A DNA stretch of 64,000 nt from NCBI RefSeq assembly GCF_000235425.2, contig NZ_KI912266.1:2617285-2681284 (forward strand), written 5' to 3'. The notes under the pieces are model-generated. The model had not been told where the DNA came from. It was given only the letters and a program-made list of their open reading frames with translations, and searched no databases. Shown piece after piece: positions 28,623-38,454 of this stretch. The DNA comes from Pseudofrankia saprophytica. Lineage in GTDB: Bacteria; Actinomycetota; Actinomycetes; Frankiales; Frankiaceae. Numbering within the stretch: position 1 is the first letter of the stretch; every line of letters starts with the position of its first letter. Position numbers and translations under genes: made by a program.

Positions 28623-29666
28623 ATGACCCCCGCCGACGTCGCCGACGCGATCGTGTCGGCCGTCCGCGACGCCGTGGCGGACGGCGCGATCGACGTCGCG
28701 GTGCCGGCGACGGTCCCGGTGCGTCGTCCGAAGAATTCGGAGCATGGCGACTACGCCTCGGTCGCGGCGCTGGAGATCGCCAGGGCCGCCCGGCGCCCGG
28801 CGCGCGAGGTCGCGGATCTGCTCGCCGCCAGGCTGTGCCGGGGTCGCGGGATCGCCAGTGTCGAGGTGGCTGGTCCGGGGTTTCTCAACATCCGGCTGGC
28901 GCCGGCCGCGCTCGGTGAGCTCGCTCGCACGGTCGTGCGGGCGGGCGACGCCTACGGCCGGGCCGAGACGCGCCGCGGCATCCAGGCCGACGCCGCGTTC
29001 GCCGCCGCCTCCTGTGCAGACAGGTCGCCGTTCGCCCCGGCCAGGCGGCTGGTGGCCGCCGCTGCCCTCGCCCGGCTGCTCGACGCCGCGGGCTTCGACG
29101 TGAGCCCGGCGGGTCCCGCCGACCAGGCCGGTGCCGCGGCGCTGGCGGATCTCGCCGGAGTCGTCGGGACGGATGCCGCGCGGTACTCGCTGGCGCGGCA
29201 GCCGCTGGACGCGCCACTCGACCTCGATCTGGCCCTGGTCGGCCGGCAGGTGCCGGAGAACCCGGCCTTCGACGTGCGGTACGCGCACGCCGAGACCTGT
29301 CGGCTGCTGCGCCATGCGACCCAGCTGGGTATCCCGGCGGCGGGCGGTGACGTCCCGGTGCCGGGCGGCGTGGACGTGTCGCTGCTGGGTGACCCCCGGG
29401 AGGTCGACCTGCTGCGGGCGCTCGGCGAGCTGCCGAGTGTGCTCGCGGCGGCCGCGTCGTCGCGCGCGCCGCACCGGCTGGCCCGCTACCTCGAGGAGCT
29501 GGCCGGGACCTATCACCGTTTCTACGACGCCTGCCGGGTACTCCCGCGGGGGGACGAGGAGCCGACGCCGCTGACCCGCGCCCGGCTGCTGCTGGTCGAG
29601 GCGACGAAGGTCGTTCTCGCGAACGGGCTACGGCTGCTCTGCGTCCGCGCCCCGGAGCGACTGTGA
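28623..29666 (+). CDS. ArgS-derived protein lacking both catalytic signatures (N-domain plus DALR domain)
   Basis: 347 residues. The first 90 match the ArgS N-terminal tRNA-binding domain (NSEHGDYASVAALEIARAAR, then VEVAGPGFLNIRLAP). The last 170 match the ArgS C-terminus and DALR domain (VVGTDAARYSLARQPLDAPL, then VGRQVPENPAFDVRYAHAE, LARYLEELAGTYHRFYDACR and VRAPERL). The middle is collapsed. Where the HIGH motif should be it reads ADRSPFAPARRLV, and where KMSKS should be it reads DQAGAAALADLAG. The body of the Rossmann domain is deleted, but the frame is intact. It therefore cannot activate arginine. It occupies the conserved actinobacterial argS position directly before lysA. A role in tRNA binding or regulation is only an inference. 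Confidence 0.88.
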   Translation: MTPADVADAIVSAVRDAVADGAIDVAVPATVPVRRPKNSEHGDYASVAALEIARAARRPAREVADLLAARLCRGRGIASVEVAGPGFLNIRLAPAALGELARTVVRAGDAYGRAETRRGIQADAAFAAASCADRSPFAPARRLVAAAALARLLDAAGFDVSPAGPADQAGAAALADLAGVVGTDAARYSLARQPLDAPLDLDLALVGRQVPENPAFDVRYAHAETCRLLRHATQLGIPAAGGDVPVPGGVDVSLLGDPREVDLLRALGELPSVLAAAASSRAPHRLARYLEELAGTYHRFYDACRVLPRGDEEPTPLTRARLLLVEATKVVLANGLRLLCVRAPERL

Positions 29667-29755
29667 CAGCCGCCCCGGAGCACGTGTGACTGTCGCCCTG
29701 GAGCGCATGGGGCCGTCGCCCCGGACGAATCTGCTGGCCCCCCCGGAACGGATGT
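29648..29755 (+). repeat. Five imperfect 23-bp tandem repeats at the end of the ArgS-like gene
   Basis: Units start at 29648, 29671, 29694, 29717 and about 29740. Each begins CGCCCCGGA or a near variant. The first unit is the 3' end of the ArgS-like gene (A-P-E-R-L-stop). The next units decode as APEHV-stop, ALERM and PERM-stop in shifting frames, so the array looks like repeated duplication of the gene's own tail. The last unit runs into the lysA start. Confidence 0.75.
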
Positions 29756-31235
29756 GAGTGTGAGCCCGATGTCGCGACCCTCTCCCGGCGCCGCCGCCCC
29801 CGCCATGCCGGCGGACGGGCCCGCGGCCACGCGGGGCTCCGCCATCCCCGGGGGGGCGTCTTCGGCGGGGACACCCCTGGAGGAACAGGTGTGGCCGGCG
29901 ACGGCCGCGCTCGACGAGGACGGGGTGCTGCGGCTCGGCGGGCTGCGCGTCGACGAGCTGGCCGACCGGTTCGGCACGCCGACGTTCTTCCTGGACGAGG
30001 ACGACTTCCGCGCCCGCGCCCGGGCCTGGCGGGCCGGATTCCCGGATGGCGAGGTGTACTACGCGGGCAAGGCGTTCCTGTGCCGGGCGGTCGCCCGCTG
30101 GGTGGCGGACGAGGGTCTGAGCCTCGACGTCTGCACCGGCGGTGAGCTGGCCGTCGCGGCCTCGGTCGCCTTCCCGCCGGAGCGGCTGCTCTTCCACGGC
30201 AACAACAAGTCGGTCGAGGAGCTGCGCCGGGCCGTCGCCCACGGCGTCGGGAGGATCGTCCTCGACTCGTTCGCCGAGATCGACCGGCTCGCCGAGATCG
30301 CCCGCGCCGCCGGCGCCCGCCAGCGTGTGCTCATCCGCGTCACCCCGGGCGTGGAGGCGCACACCCACGAGTACATCGCCACCGGTCAGGAGGACCAGAA
30401 GTTCGGGTTCTCGCTGGCCAGCGGCGCCGCCATGGCCGCGGTCGGCCGGGTGCTGGGGGCGGCGGACGCGCTGGAGCTGGTCGGCCTGCACGCCCACATC
30501 GGCTCGCAGATCTTCGACACGGCCGGCTTCGGGCTGGCCGCGCACCGGATGGTCGGCCTGCTCGCGGCCGTGCGTGACGAGCACGGCGTGGAGCTGCCCG
30601 AGCTGGACCTCGGGGGCGGCCTCGGCATCGCCTACACCGGCGAGGACGCGCCGCTGGCCGTCGCGGAGGTCGCCGACCGGCTGCACACCATCGTCGGCAA
30701 GGAGTGCGCCGGCGCGGGGCTTGGGGTGCCGCGCCTGGCCGTGGAGCCCGGCCGGGCGATGGTCGGGCCGACGACGGTCACGCTGTACCGGGTCGGCACC
30801 GTGAAGGAGCTGCCCGGGCTTCGCACCTATGTCAGCGTCGACGGGGGGATGAGCGACAACATCCGCACGGCGCTCTACGACGCCCGCTACACCGCCCGGC
30901 TGGTCTCCCGGCCGGGCCACGCCGAGCACCATGTCGTCACGCTGGTGGGCCGGCACTGCGAGTCCGGCGACGTGGTGGCGCACGACGTGCCACTGCCAGC
31001 CGATGTCGCCCCCGGCGACCTGGTCGCCGTCCCGGCCACGGGCGCGTATCACCGCTCCATGGCCAGCAACTACAACCACGTGGGCCGCCCGCCGGTGGTC
31101 GCGGTGCGCGCCGGCGCGGCGCGGGTGATCGTCCGCCGCGAGACCGAGGACGACCTGCTGCGCCTCGACGTCGACGTCGACGACACCGACGGCGCCGCGG
31201 GCGAGGGCTCGAAACCTGGGGAGGCCGGGAGATGA
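29754..31235 (+). CDS. lysA: Diaminopimelate decarboxylase
   Basis: A PLP enzyme of 493 residues that converts meso-diaminopimelate to lysine. The PLP Lys is in VYYAGKAF (near 105), followed by CTGGELAVA, the glycine loop LDLGGGLGIAY, EPGRAMVG and the active-site GRHCESGD. The start shown is the GTG at 29754; an ATG at 29769 is about as good. The first 45 residues are a Pro/Ala-rich extension not needed for the fold. The stop overlaps the hom start by 4 bp (ATGA), which starts a tightly coupled aspartate-family operon with hom, thrC and thrB. Confidence 0.95.
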   Translation: MSVSPMSRPSPGAAAPAMPADGPAATRGSAIPGGASSAGTPLEEQVWPATAALDEDGVLRLGGLRVDELADRFGTPTFFLDEDDFRARARAWRAGFPDGEVYYAGKAFLCRAVARWVADEGLSLDVCTGGELAVAASVAFPPERLLFHGNNKSVEELRRAVAHGVGRIVLDSFAEIDRLAEIARAAGARQRVLIRVTPGVEAHTHEYIATGQEDQKFGFSLASGAAMAAVGRVLGAADALELVGLHAHIGSQIFDTAGFGLAAHRMVGLLAAVRDEHGVELPELDLGGGLGIAYTGEDAPLAVAEVADRLHTIVGKECAGAGLGVPRLAVEPGRAMVGPTTVTLYRVGTVKELPGLRTYVSVDGGMSDNIRTALYDARYTARLVSRPGHAEHHVVTLVGRHCESGDVVAHDVPLPADVAPGDLVAVPATGAYHRSMASNYNHVGRPPVVAVRAGAARVIVRRETEDDLLRLDVDVDDTDGAAGEGSKPGEAGR

Positions 31236-32515
31236 GGGTCGCGCTGCTGGGCTGCGGCGTGGTCGGCTCCGAGGTCGTCCGGCTGCTCCACGAGCAGGCC
31301 GCCGACATGACCGCGAGGGTCGGCGAGCCGTTGGAGCTCGTGGGCGTCGCGGTCCGCCGGCTCGGCCGCGAGCGGGACGTGCCCATTGACGCCTCGCTGT
31401 TCACGACGGACGCGGCGGGCCTGGTGGCCCGCGACGACGTGGACATCGTGGTCGAGGTGGTCGGCGGCATCGAGCCCGCGCGCAGCTGGCTGCTCGGTGC
31501 GCTGAACTCCGGCAAATCCGTGGTCAGCGCGAACAAGGCGCTGCTCGCCTCCGACGGATCGGCGCTGCACGACGCCGCCGCGGCGGCCGACGTCGACCTG
31601 TACTACGAGGCGGCGGTCGCCGGCGCGATCCCGCTGCTGCGTCCCCTGCGCGAGAGCCTGGCCGGTGACCGGGTGCGCAGGGTGCTCGGCATCGTCAACG
31701 GCACCACGAACTACATCCTCACCCGGATGGACGAGACCGGCGCGTCGTTCACCGAGGCACTCGAGGAGGCGGGCGCGCTCGGCTACGCCGAGGCCGACCC
31801 GAGCGCCGACATCGACGGCTACGACGCCGCGGCCAAGGCGGCGATCCTCGCCCAGCTGGCCTTCCACACGCGGGTGACGCTCGACGACGTGTACCGCGAG
31901 GGCATCGGGGCGGTCACCGCTGCCGACATCGCCAGTGCCCGCGCGATGGGCTGCACCGTCAAGGCCCTCGCGATCGCCGAGCGCTCCTCGGAACGCCCGG
32001 GGGTGAGCGTGCGGGTGCACCCGGCGATGGTGCCTCGCTCGCACCCGCTGGCCTCGGTGCGCGAGGCGTTCAACGCGGTGTTCATCGAGGCGGAGGCCGC
32101 CGGGCAGCTGATGTTCTACGGCCGCGGCGCCGGTGGCTCGCCGACCGCCTCGGCGGTGCTCGGTGATCTCGTCGCCGTCGCCCGCAACCGGGTCGCCGGC
32201 CGGCGCGGCCCCGGGGAGTCGGCCTACGCGCAGCTCCCGGTCCTGCCGATGGGCGAGACCATCACCAGCTACCACGTCAACCTGGACGTGACCGACAAGA
32301 CCGGCGTGCTGGCGACCGTCGCCGGCGCGTTCGCCAGGCACGGCGTGTCCATCCGCAGCGTGCGCCAGGACGGCCGGGGAGACGATGCCAGCCTGGTGCT
32401 GGTCTCGCACCCCGCCACCGACGCGGCGCTGGCGGCGACTGTTGAGGACCTGCGCGGTCTGGACATCGTGCGCGCGGTGGCCGGGGTGCTGCGGGTCGAG
32501 GGAGGTGAGCCATGA
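31232..32515 (+). CDS. hom: Homoserine dehydrogenase
   Basis: 427 residues. The NAD(P)-binding motif is [15 protein letters not shown]. The catalytic domain carries [26 protein letters not shown] and the substrate-binding [20 protein letters not shown]. The C-terminal ACT domain ([19 protein letters not shown]) should mediate feedback inhibition by threonine. It reduces aspartate semialdehyde to homoserine, the branch point to threonine and methionine. It overlaps lysA upstream and thrC downstream by 4 bp each, so translation is coupled. Length is normal for actinobacterial Hom. Confidence 0.96.
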   Translation: MRVALLGCGVVGSEVVRLLHEQAADMTARVGEPLELVGVAVRRLGRERDVPIDASLFTTDAAGLVARDDVDIVVEVVGGIEPARSWLLGALNSGKSVVSANKALLASDGSALHDAAAAADVDLYYEAAVAGAIPLLRPLRESLAGDRVRRVLGIVNGTTNYILTRMDETGASFTEALEEAGALGYAEADPSADIDGYDAAAKAAILAQLAFHTRVTLDDVYREGIGAVTAADIASARAMGCTVKALAIAERSSERPGVSVRVHPAMVPRSHPLASVREAFNAVFIEAEAAGQLMFYGRGAGGSPTASAVLGDLVAVARNRVAGRRGPGESAYAQLPVLPMGETITSYHVNLDVTDKTGVLATVAGAFARHGVSIRSVRQDGRGDDASLVLVSHPATDAALAATVEDLRGLDIVRAVAGVLRVEGGEP

Positions 32516-33726
32516 CCACCACGACCACGTCATCGGCATGGCCGCCGGGCGCGGCCGGCGACCAGCCCGGCCCGGCCGGGGTGGCGGGCGCGAACGGGGG
32601 CTCCGACCTGGGGGCCACGCCCGGCCCGCCGCCGCTGGGCGGCCCGGCCGGGCGAGCCGGCTCGGCCCGCCGCGGCTGGCGGGGGATCATCGAGGAGTAC
32701 CGCGACCGGCTGCCGCTGGACGCCGGCACCCCGGTGGTGACCCTGCTCGAGGGCGGCACGCCTCTCGTGCCGGCCGCGCACCTGTCGGAGCTGACCGGCT
32801 GCGAGGTCCACCTCAAGGTCGAGGGCGCGAACCCGACCGGCTCGTTCAAGGACCGCGGCATGACCGTGGCGATCAGCGCGGCCGTCGGCGAGGGCTCCAG
32901 GGCCGTCATCTGCGCCTCGACCGGCAACACCAGCGCCTCGGCCGCCGCCTACGCGGCCCGCGCCGGGCTCGTCTGCGCGGTGCTCGTGCCCAGCGGCAAG
33001 ATCGCGCTGGGCAAGATGGCGCAGGCGCTGGTGCACGGGGCCCGGCTGCTGCAGCTCGACGGTTCCTTCGACGACTGCCTGCGGGTGGCGCGCGAGCTGG
33101 CCGACACGTACCCGGTGACGCTGGTCAACTCGGTCAACCCGTACCGGCTGGAGGGCCAGAAGACCGCGTCGTTCGAGATCGTCGAGACGCTCGGCGTGGC
33201 TCCGGACATCCACTGCCTGCCGGTGGGCAACGCCGGGAACATCACTGCCTACTGGCGCGGCTACCTCGAGGCGGACGCGGGCGAGGGCACCGGACGGCCG
33301 CGGATGTTCGGCTTCCAGGCCGCGGGGGCGGCGCCGATCGTGCGCGGCAGCGTCGTCACCTCGCCGCAGACGATCGCGACGGCCATCCGGATCGGCAACC
33401 CGGCGTCCTGGCAGTTCGCGGTCGAGGCCAGGGACGCTTCCGGCGGGCTGATCGACGCGGTCAACGACCGTCAGATCCTGGCCGCCTACCGGATGCTCGC
33501 CCGCAGGGAGGGCGTGTTCGTCGAGCCGTCGAGCGCCGCGAGCGTGGCCGGCCTGCTCGCGGCGCACGCCGAGGGCAAGGTCGACCCCGGTCAGCGGATC
33601 GTCTGCACCGTGACCGGTAACGGCCTGAAGGACCCGGACTGGGCAATCAGCGGCGCGGCCAAGCCGGAGACGATCCGGCCGACGGTCGCCGGCGCGGCCG
33701 AGGCGCTCGGGCTACGGCGGTCGTGA
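32512..33726 (+). CDS. thrC: Threonine synthase
   Basis: 404 residues, PLP-dependent. The PLP Lys is in GSFKDRGMT (near 112). Other marks are [22 protein letters not shown] and, for the phosphate pocket, [14 protein letters not shown]. It converts O-phosphohomoserine to threonine. The first 55 residues are a Gly/Pro/Ala-rich extension that other ThrC proteins lack and that may be disordered. The ATG overlaps the hom stop (ATGA). The stop overlaps the GTG start of thrB in the same way. Confidence 0.96.
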   Translation: MTTTTTSSAWPPGAAGDQPGPAGVAGANGGSDLGATPGPPPLGGPAGRAGSARRGWRGIIEEYRDRLPLDAGTPVVTLLEGGTPLVPAAHLSELTGCEVHLKVEGANPTGSFKDRGMTVAISAAVGEGSRAVICASTGNTSASAAAYAARAGLVCAVLVPSGKIALGKMAQALVHGARLLQLDGSFDDCLRVARELADTYPVTLVNSVNPYRLEGQKTASFEIVETLGVAPDIHCLPVGNAGNITAYWRGYLEADAGEGTGRPRMFGFQAAGAAPIVRGSVVTSPQTIATAIRIGNPASWQFAVEARDASGGLIDAVNDRQILAAYRMLARREGVFVEPSSAASVAGLLAAHAEGKVDPGQRIVCTVTGNGLKDPDWAISGAAKPETIRPTVAGAAEALGLRRS

Positions 33727-34916
33727 CGCTGCCCTCGGTCGGGGTCTCCGGTGCTGATGCTGTCGGCGCGGCCGCCAGCACCGGGACGGCCGGGGCTGCC
33801 GGGACTGCTGGCGCGCCGGCGGTGGCCGGCACCGGGCCGGGTGCCGACGCGCCAGTGGTTGGGGTGCGGGTTCGGGTGCCGGCGACCAGCGCCAATCTCG
33901 GGCCGGGTTTTGACGCGTTCGGGCTCGCGCTGGGCTTCTACGACGACGTCGAGGTGACGCTGCGCCCGGAGGGCCTCGCGGTGACCGTCGAGGGCGCCGA
34001 AAACGTGTCCAAGGGCGAGGACAACCTGGTCGTACGGGCGATTCGTGCGACCTTCGACGAACTGGGCCGCCCACAGCCGGGGCTCGTCGTTCGCTGCGTC
34101 AACCGGGTGCCGCATGGGCGCGGGCTCGGCTCGTCCGCCGCGGCGATCGTCGCGGGCGTCGCCGCCGCCTGGGTCCTCGACACCGCCGCCTACCTCGACG
34201 GCGCCGCCGCCGGCCGCACGGACGGCTCGCACCGGGCCGGTCCCGCGCGTCCTGGTGCGCCCGGCGGGCGAACCGCGGACGCGGTCGGGTTCGACCGGGC
34301 CGCCGCGCTGCGGGTGGCGACAGCGATCGAGGGACACCCCGACAACGTCGCCGCCGCCCTGTTCGGCGGTTTCACCGTGGCCTGGACCGGGCCGGCCGGT
34401 CCCGTCGCGCACCGGGCCGAGCCGGTCGCGGACCTGCGCCCGGTCGCCTTCGTGCCCTCGGCACGCACCTCGACGGCCGACTCCCGCGGTCGACTGCCGG
34501 ATCGGCTCGCCCACGGCGACGCGGCGTTCTCGGCCGGCCGCGCCGGCCTGCTGGCGCTCGCGCTCACCCAGACCGATCTCGCCGCCGCCGTCGCGGCCGG
34601 CGGGACGCCCGGTGGTGTCGACGCCGCGGCCGGCGCCCGCTCGGCGCGAGCCGCCCGCGCCCGGCTGCTGCTCGCGGCCACCGAGGACCGGCTGCACCAG
34701 CCGTACCGGCTACCGGTGGTCCCGGAATCGGCCGCTCTCGTGGACCGGCTGCGGGCCGCCGGGGTGGCGGCCGTTCTGTCCGGTTCCGGTCCCACCGTGC
34801 TCGCGCTCGCGGTCGGCGGCGAGCAGGCAGCGGGCGCGGTCGGCGTCGCCGCACCGGGATTCGCCGTGCTCCCGTTGGCCGTCGACCGGGACGGTGTCCG
34901 GGTGGCGAACCTCTAG
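33723..34916 (+). CDS. thrB: Homoserine kinase (GHMP family)
   Basis: GTG start, 397 residues. The GHMP signatures are [20 protein letters not shown] at the start of the fold, the phosphate loop [25 protein letters not shown] and the C-terminal [14 protein letters not shown]. It phosphorylates homoserine with ATP for ThrC. An Ala/Gly/Thr-rich leader of about 45 residues precedes the fold, and a further low-complexity insertion follows DTAAYLDG. It is the last gene of the lysA-hom-thrC-thrB operon; rho follows after a 666-bp leader region. Confidence 0.95.
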   Translation: MTLPSVGVSGADAVGAAASTGTAGAAGTAGAPAVAGTGPGADAPVVGVRVRVPATSANLGPGFDAFGLALGFYDDVEVTLRPEGLAVTVEGAENVSKGEDNLVVRAIRATFDELGRPQPGLVVRCVNRVPHGRGLGSSAAAIVAGVAAAWVLDTAAYLDGAAAGRTDGSHRAGPARPGAPGGRTADAVGFDRAAALRVATAIEGHPDNVAAALFGGFTVAWTGPAGPVAHRAEPVADLRPVAFVPSARTSTADSRGRLPDRLAHGDAAFSAGRAGLLALALTQTDLAAAVAAGGTPGGVDAAAGARSARAARARLLLAATEDRLHQPYRLPVVPESAALVDRLRAAGVAAVLSGSGPTVLALAVGGEQAAGAVGVAAPGFAVLPLAVDRDGVRVANL

Positions 34917-35067
34917 GTCACCTGGCCGTTGGGTGGTTGCACCCTATTTTTACCGTTTGCGCCGTGATCCTGATGACGTTGGGTGACGGCCATTGCGTCG
35001 CAGTGGATGGCGAGTACCGTAGGAGTACGGGGACCCCAGATCGGGAAGCCTGCGCAACCCCAGGTTG

Positions 35068-35096
35068 TTGCCGAGGTGTCTCCGTCTGGATAGTCT
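35068..35096 (+). promoter_or_regulatory. rho: Probable rho promoter
   Basis: TTGCCG at 35068-35073 and TAGTCT at 35091-35096 are separated by exactly 17 bp, matching the actinobacterial housekeeping consensus (TTGAC / TANNNT). It lies about 490 bp before the rho start, leaving a long 5' leader. Confidence 0.6.
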
Positions 35097-35582
35097 GATG
35101 GCTGCACCCGCCGCGCCGCGGCGCGTGCTCGCCCCGCCGGTCTGGCTGGAGCTTTCTCTAGTCCGTCCTGGCACAGGATTCCGGTGCCCCGCCTCGCCGT
35201 CGTTGCCTCGGCTCGACACCGGCGATGTGGTGGGCGAGCTTGGTCGCTGACCTCCGGTCAGCTTCCCTGCTGGCCCGCGATGTCTCACCGGGGGCGGCCC
35301 CGGACCCCGGTGCGGGGATTTCGGGTTCGTTCGCGGCTCGGAGTTGGTGCCGGATCGGCGAAGCCGGGTCCCTGCTGGATTGGTGAAGCCGATCCAGGAG
35401 GTCTGCCGGGAGGTTCGCTGGGAGGTCAGAGCCCTCCACATCGCCGACGGGCGCGTCATTCGGCCCGGCCAGCGGCGACATCTCCTTCATCTGTCATCCA
35501 CGTAGGTGGTGGATCGGATGGTCGGAGGCCTATACGCATCACCCGGCTCGAGAGGAGCCGGTTCCTTCAGGGAAGGAAAACC
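35097..35582 (+). promoter_or_regulatory. rho: Long structured leader of rho
   Basis: About 480 bp between the predicted promoter and the TTG start, with no convincing gene. It contains several GGGAGGT repeats (35395-35430), a hairpin ATCCAC...GTGGAT near 35500-35515, and a perfect 7-bp stem CCGGCTC/GAGCCGG at 35543-35561, twelve bases before the SD (GGAAGG). Rho is autoregulated by transcription termination in its leader in E. coli. A comparable control here is an inference. Confidence 0.5.
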
Positions 35583-37892
35583 TTGAGCGACACCACCGAC
35601 GTGCTGCCTGAGAGCGCACGTGAGTCCGCGGCGCCCCCCGCACCGCTTCCCGTCAGCCAGCCGGCCGCGCCGGCAGGGCCGGCGCCGGTGACGGCGCCGA
35701 TGGACAGCGGTGTATCCGGGGCCGGCAGCGCGCCGTCCGCGGACGCGGCCGACATGGCCGACGCGGCCGACGCGGAGGCCGGCGGTTCGGCCGGTCCTCG
35801 CCGCCGCCGCAGCGGTACCGGCCTGCAGGCGATGCTTCTGCCGGAGCTGCAGACCCTCGCCAGCTCGCTGGGAATCCAGGGCACCGGCCGGCTGCGCAAG
35901 GGCCAGCTGATCGCGGCCATCCAGAACGCGCAGAACGGCGGCCCGCCGCTCACGCCGAACGGCGTGGCAGCGAGCGAGCAGCCGGCCGCCACCGGCACCG
36001 CGCCGGCCGGCGACCCGCCGACCGCCACCACCGACGCCCCGCCGCGTACCCGCGGGCGGCGGGTGGTGCGTGCCACCGGAAGCCCCGCGCAGGCTGAGCT
36101 TGTTCAGCCACCCGTCCGTGAGACGGAGCCGGCGGAGCCCGCCGCCGAGCGGCCCGCCCGGGCGGAGGAGCCGCCGGCGCCGATCGTGGCCCGTGAGGAG
36201 AACGCCGCCCCGCGGGTTCGGGAGGGCCGCGAGCGTCCCGAGCGTGGGGAGCGTCCCGACCGCGCCGAGCGCCCGGACCGCGCCGAACGTCCGGACCGCG
36301 CCGAACGCCCGGACCGCGCCGAACGTCCGGAGCGCGCCGAGCGGACGCAGGGCGAGCGGCACGAGCGGGCCGACCGCTCGAACGGTCGGCAGACGGACCG
36401 TCAGAACGCTCGCCAGAGTGACCGCCCTGACCGGACCGATCGGACCGATCGCTCGGACCGGGCTGACCGGTCTGACCGCCCGGATCGGACCGACCGAGCG
36501 GACCGGACCGACCGGACTGACCGCTCGGACCGGGCTGACCGGACCGACCGCCCGGATCGGACCGACCGAGCTGACCGGACCGATCGTCAGACCGACCGGA
36601 CCGATCGTCAGACTGACCGGACCGACCGCCAGGGCGGCCGCGCCGTCCAGGACGACGACGATGACAGCAGCCGCAGGCGGGGCCGCTTCCGCGAGCGTGG
36701 CCGCAACCGCCGTGGTCAGGGCGGTACAACCGAAAACGAGCCGGTGCTGCGCGAGGACGACGTCCTCGTCCCGGTCGCCGGCATCCTGGATGTTCTGGAC
36801 AACTATGCGTTCGTCCGGACCAGCGGCTACCTGACGGGCCCGGCCGACGTGTACGTCAGCCTCGCCCAGGTCCGCCGGCACGGGCTGCGTCGTGGCGACG
36901 CCATCACCGGCGTCGTGCGTGCTCCGCAGGAGGGCGAGCCGCGCCGCGACAAGTACAACGCGCTCGTCCGGCTGGACACCATCAACGGAATGGACCCGGA
37001 GGAGGCCCGCGGCCGCCCCGAGTTCACCAAGCTCACCCCGCTCTACCCGCAGGACCGCCTGCGGATGGAGACCGAGCCGCACGTGCTGACCACCCGTGTC
37101 ATCGACCTGGTGATGCCGATCGGCAAGGGCCAGCGGGCACTGATCGTCAGCCCGCCGAAGGCCGGCAAGACGATGGTGCTGCAGTCGATCGCGAACGCGA
37201 TCACGACGAACAACCCGGAAGTCCACCTCATGGTCGTGCTCGTCGACGAGCGGCCGGAGGAGGTCACCGACATGCAGCGGTCGGTGAAGGGCGAGGTCAT
37301 CGCCTCGACGTTCGACCGTCCGCCGTCGGACCACACGAACGTGGCGGAGCTGTCCATCGAGCGGGCCAAGCGGCTCGTCGAGCTGGGCCAGGACGTCGTC
37401 GTGCTGCTGGACTCCATCACCCGGCTCGGCCGCGCCTACAACCTGGCGGCCCCGGCGTCCGGGCGAATCCTGTCCGGTGGTGTCGACTCGACGGCGCTCT
37501 ACCCGCCGAAGCGTTTCCTCGGCGCCGCCCGCAACATCGAGAACGGCGGCTCCCTGACCATCATCGCCACCGCTCTCGTCGAGACCGGTTCGACGATGGA
37601 CACGGTCATCTTCGAGGAGTTCAAGGGCACCGGTAACGCGGAGCTGAAGCTCGACCGCAAGATCGCCGACAAGCGGACCTTCCCGGCGGTGGACGTGGAC
37701 TCGTCCAGCACCCGCAAGGAGGAGATCCTGCTCGCCCCCGACGAGCTGGCGATCATGCACAAGCTGCGCCGCGTCCTGCACACTCGCGAACCGCAGCAGG
37801 CGATCGAGCTGCTGCTCGGCCAGCTCAAGCAGACCAGGACCAACTACGAGTTCCTCATGCAGATCGCCAAGTCCACCCCGTCGCAGGACTAG
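35583..37892 (+). CDS. rho: Transcription termination factor Rho with a long Arg/Asp-rich insertion
   Basis: The TTG at 35583 lies behind GGGAAGGAAAACC and yields [11 protein letters not shown], the usual actinobacterial Rho start; total 769 residues. The Rho N domain is near 80-115 ([19 protein letters not shown]). A long low-complexity insertion follows, rich in Asp-Arg pairs, then an acidic run of five Asp. The RNA-binding cold-shock fold starts at [18 protein letters not shown]. The hexameric ATPase has Walker A PPKAGKT near 525 and Walker [17 protein letters not shown]. Canonical Rho has about 420 residues. The extra length is the insertion, which in actinobacteria gives extra RNA binding. 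rpmE follows. Confidence 0.97.
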   Translation: MSDTTDVLPESARESAAPPAPLPVSQPAAPAGPAPVTAPMDSGVSGAGSAPSADAADMADAADAEAGGSAGPRRRRSGTGLQAMLLPELQTLASSLGIQGTGRLRKGQLIAAIQNAQNGGPPLTPNGVAASEQPAATGTAPAGDPPTATTDAPPRTRGRRVVRATGSPAQAELVQPPVRETEPAEPAAERPARAEEPPAPIVAREENAAPRVREGRERPERGERPDRAERPDRAERPDRAERPDRAERPERAERTQGERHERADRSNGRQTDRQNARQSDRPDRTDRTDRSDRADRSDRPDRTDRADRTDRTDRSDRADRTDRPDRTDRADRTDRQTDRTDRQTDRTDRQGGRAVQDDDDDSSRRRGRFRERGRNRRGQGGTTENEPVLREDDVLVPVAGILDVLDNYAFVRTSGYLTGPADVYVSLAQVRRHGLRRGDAITGVVRAPQEGEPRRDKYNALVRLDTINGMDPEEARGRPEFTKLTPLYPQDRLRMETEPHVLTTRVIDLVMPIGKGQRALIVSPPKAGKTMVLQSIANAITTNNPEVHLMVVLVDERPEEVTDMQRSVKGEVIASTFDRPPSDHTNVAELSIERAKRLVELGQDVVVLLDSITRLGRAYNLAAPASGRILSGGVDSTALYPPKRFLGAARNIENGGSLTIIATALVETGSTMDTVIFEEFKGTGNAELKLDRKIADKRTFPAVDVDSSSTRKEEILLAPDELAIMHKLRRVLHTREPQQAIELLLGQLKQTRTNYEFLMQIAKSTPSQD
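36223..36640 (+). repeat. rho: Degenerate tandem repeats coding the Rho insertion
   Basis: Short repeats with periods of 6, 12, 15 and about 60 bp (GACCGGACCGA, GCGCCGAACGTCCGGACC types) encode units such as RAERPD and [12 protein letters not shown]. The second half contains two long near-copies of the block from [17 protein letters not shown]. The pattern indicates slippage and unequal recombination inside the gene without loss of frame. Confidence 0.9.
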
Positions 37893-38056
37893 GGCGGCTG
37901 TCGGATTGGGATGGGATTAGGCGCGGTGCCGGTGGCGTTACGGCACTGGCACCGTGACCCAGTCACCAGGTCTGGCAGACTTGGGCCGGTTGGAGGCTCC
38001 GGTTCACGTCGTCGCGGCTGCGACGGCGACCCGGCGGCCAGGTGAGAAGAGGGAAC

Positions 38057-38293
38057 ATGAAGGCTGACATCCACCCGACGTACCACGAGACCTCCGTGGT
38101 CTGTACGTGCGGGAACACGTTCACCACGCGCAGCACCAAGGAGAACGGCTCGATCAACGTCGAGGTGTGCGCGCAGTGCCACCCGTTCTACACCGGCAAG
38201 CAGAAGATCATGGACGTCGGCGGCCGAGTGGAGAAGTTCGAGCGCCGGTTCGGCAAGCGCCAGCCTGGCCAGAAGGTCTCCGGCAACCAGTAG
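38057..38293 (+). CDS. rpmE: 50S ribosomal protein L31 (zinc-binding form)
   Basis: ATG at 38057 after AAGAGGGA; 78 residues starting [16 protein letters not shown]. The CTCG and CAQCHP pairs provide the four ligands of the zinc-containing (C+) L31, so a zinc-free paralogue may exist elsewhere for zinc starvation. It sits between rho and prfA as in M. tuberculosis. Confidence 0.97.
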   Translation: MKADIHPTYHETSVVCTCGNTFTTRSTKENGSINVEVCAQCHPFYTGKQKIMDVGGRVEKFERRFGKRQPGQKVSGNQ

Positions 38294-38302
38294 GCGGGGC
38301 GT

Positions 38303-38318
38303 CGGGGCGTCCGCCCCG
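38303..38318 (+). terminator. Short GC hairpin after rpmE
   Basis: CGGGGC pairs with GCCCCG across GTCC, ten bases after the rpmE stop. The stem is short and there is no U-tract, so termination is uncertain. prfA starts 136 bp further on. Confidence 0.35.
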
Positions 38319-38454
38319 GACCTCCCTGATCGCCGACCTGCCGGATCGGGCAGGGGACCGCGGTTGGTGTAGCGGCGGTGCGGCGCTCGTCCGGTATGGA
38401 CCGGGCGGGCGCCGTTCCCGTTTCACACCACCGATTTGTTGAAGAGGTTTACTG

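Noticed and set aside
36223..36640. Tandem repeats in rho considered as an independent element
   Set aside because: They remain in frame within rho and encode the expected actinobacterial insertion, so they are part of the gene.
35487..37781. 764-codon minus-strand open frame
   Set aside because: It is the antisense shadow of rho. The translation is low-complexity Val/Gly/Arg/Asp with no domain.
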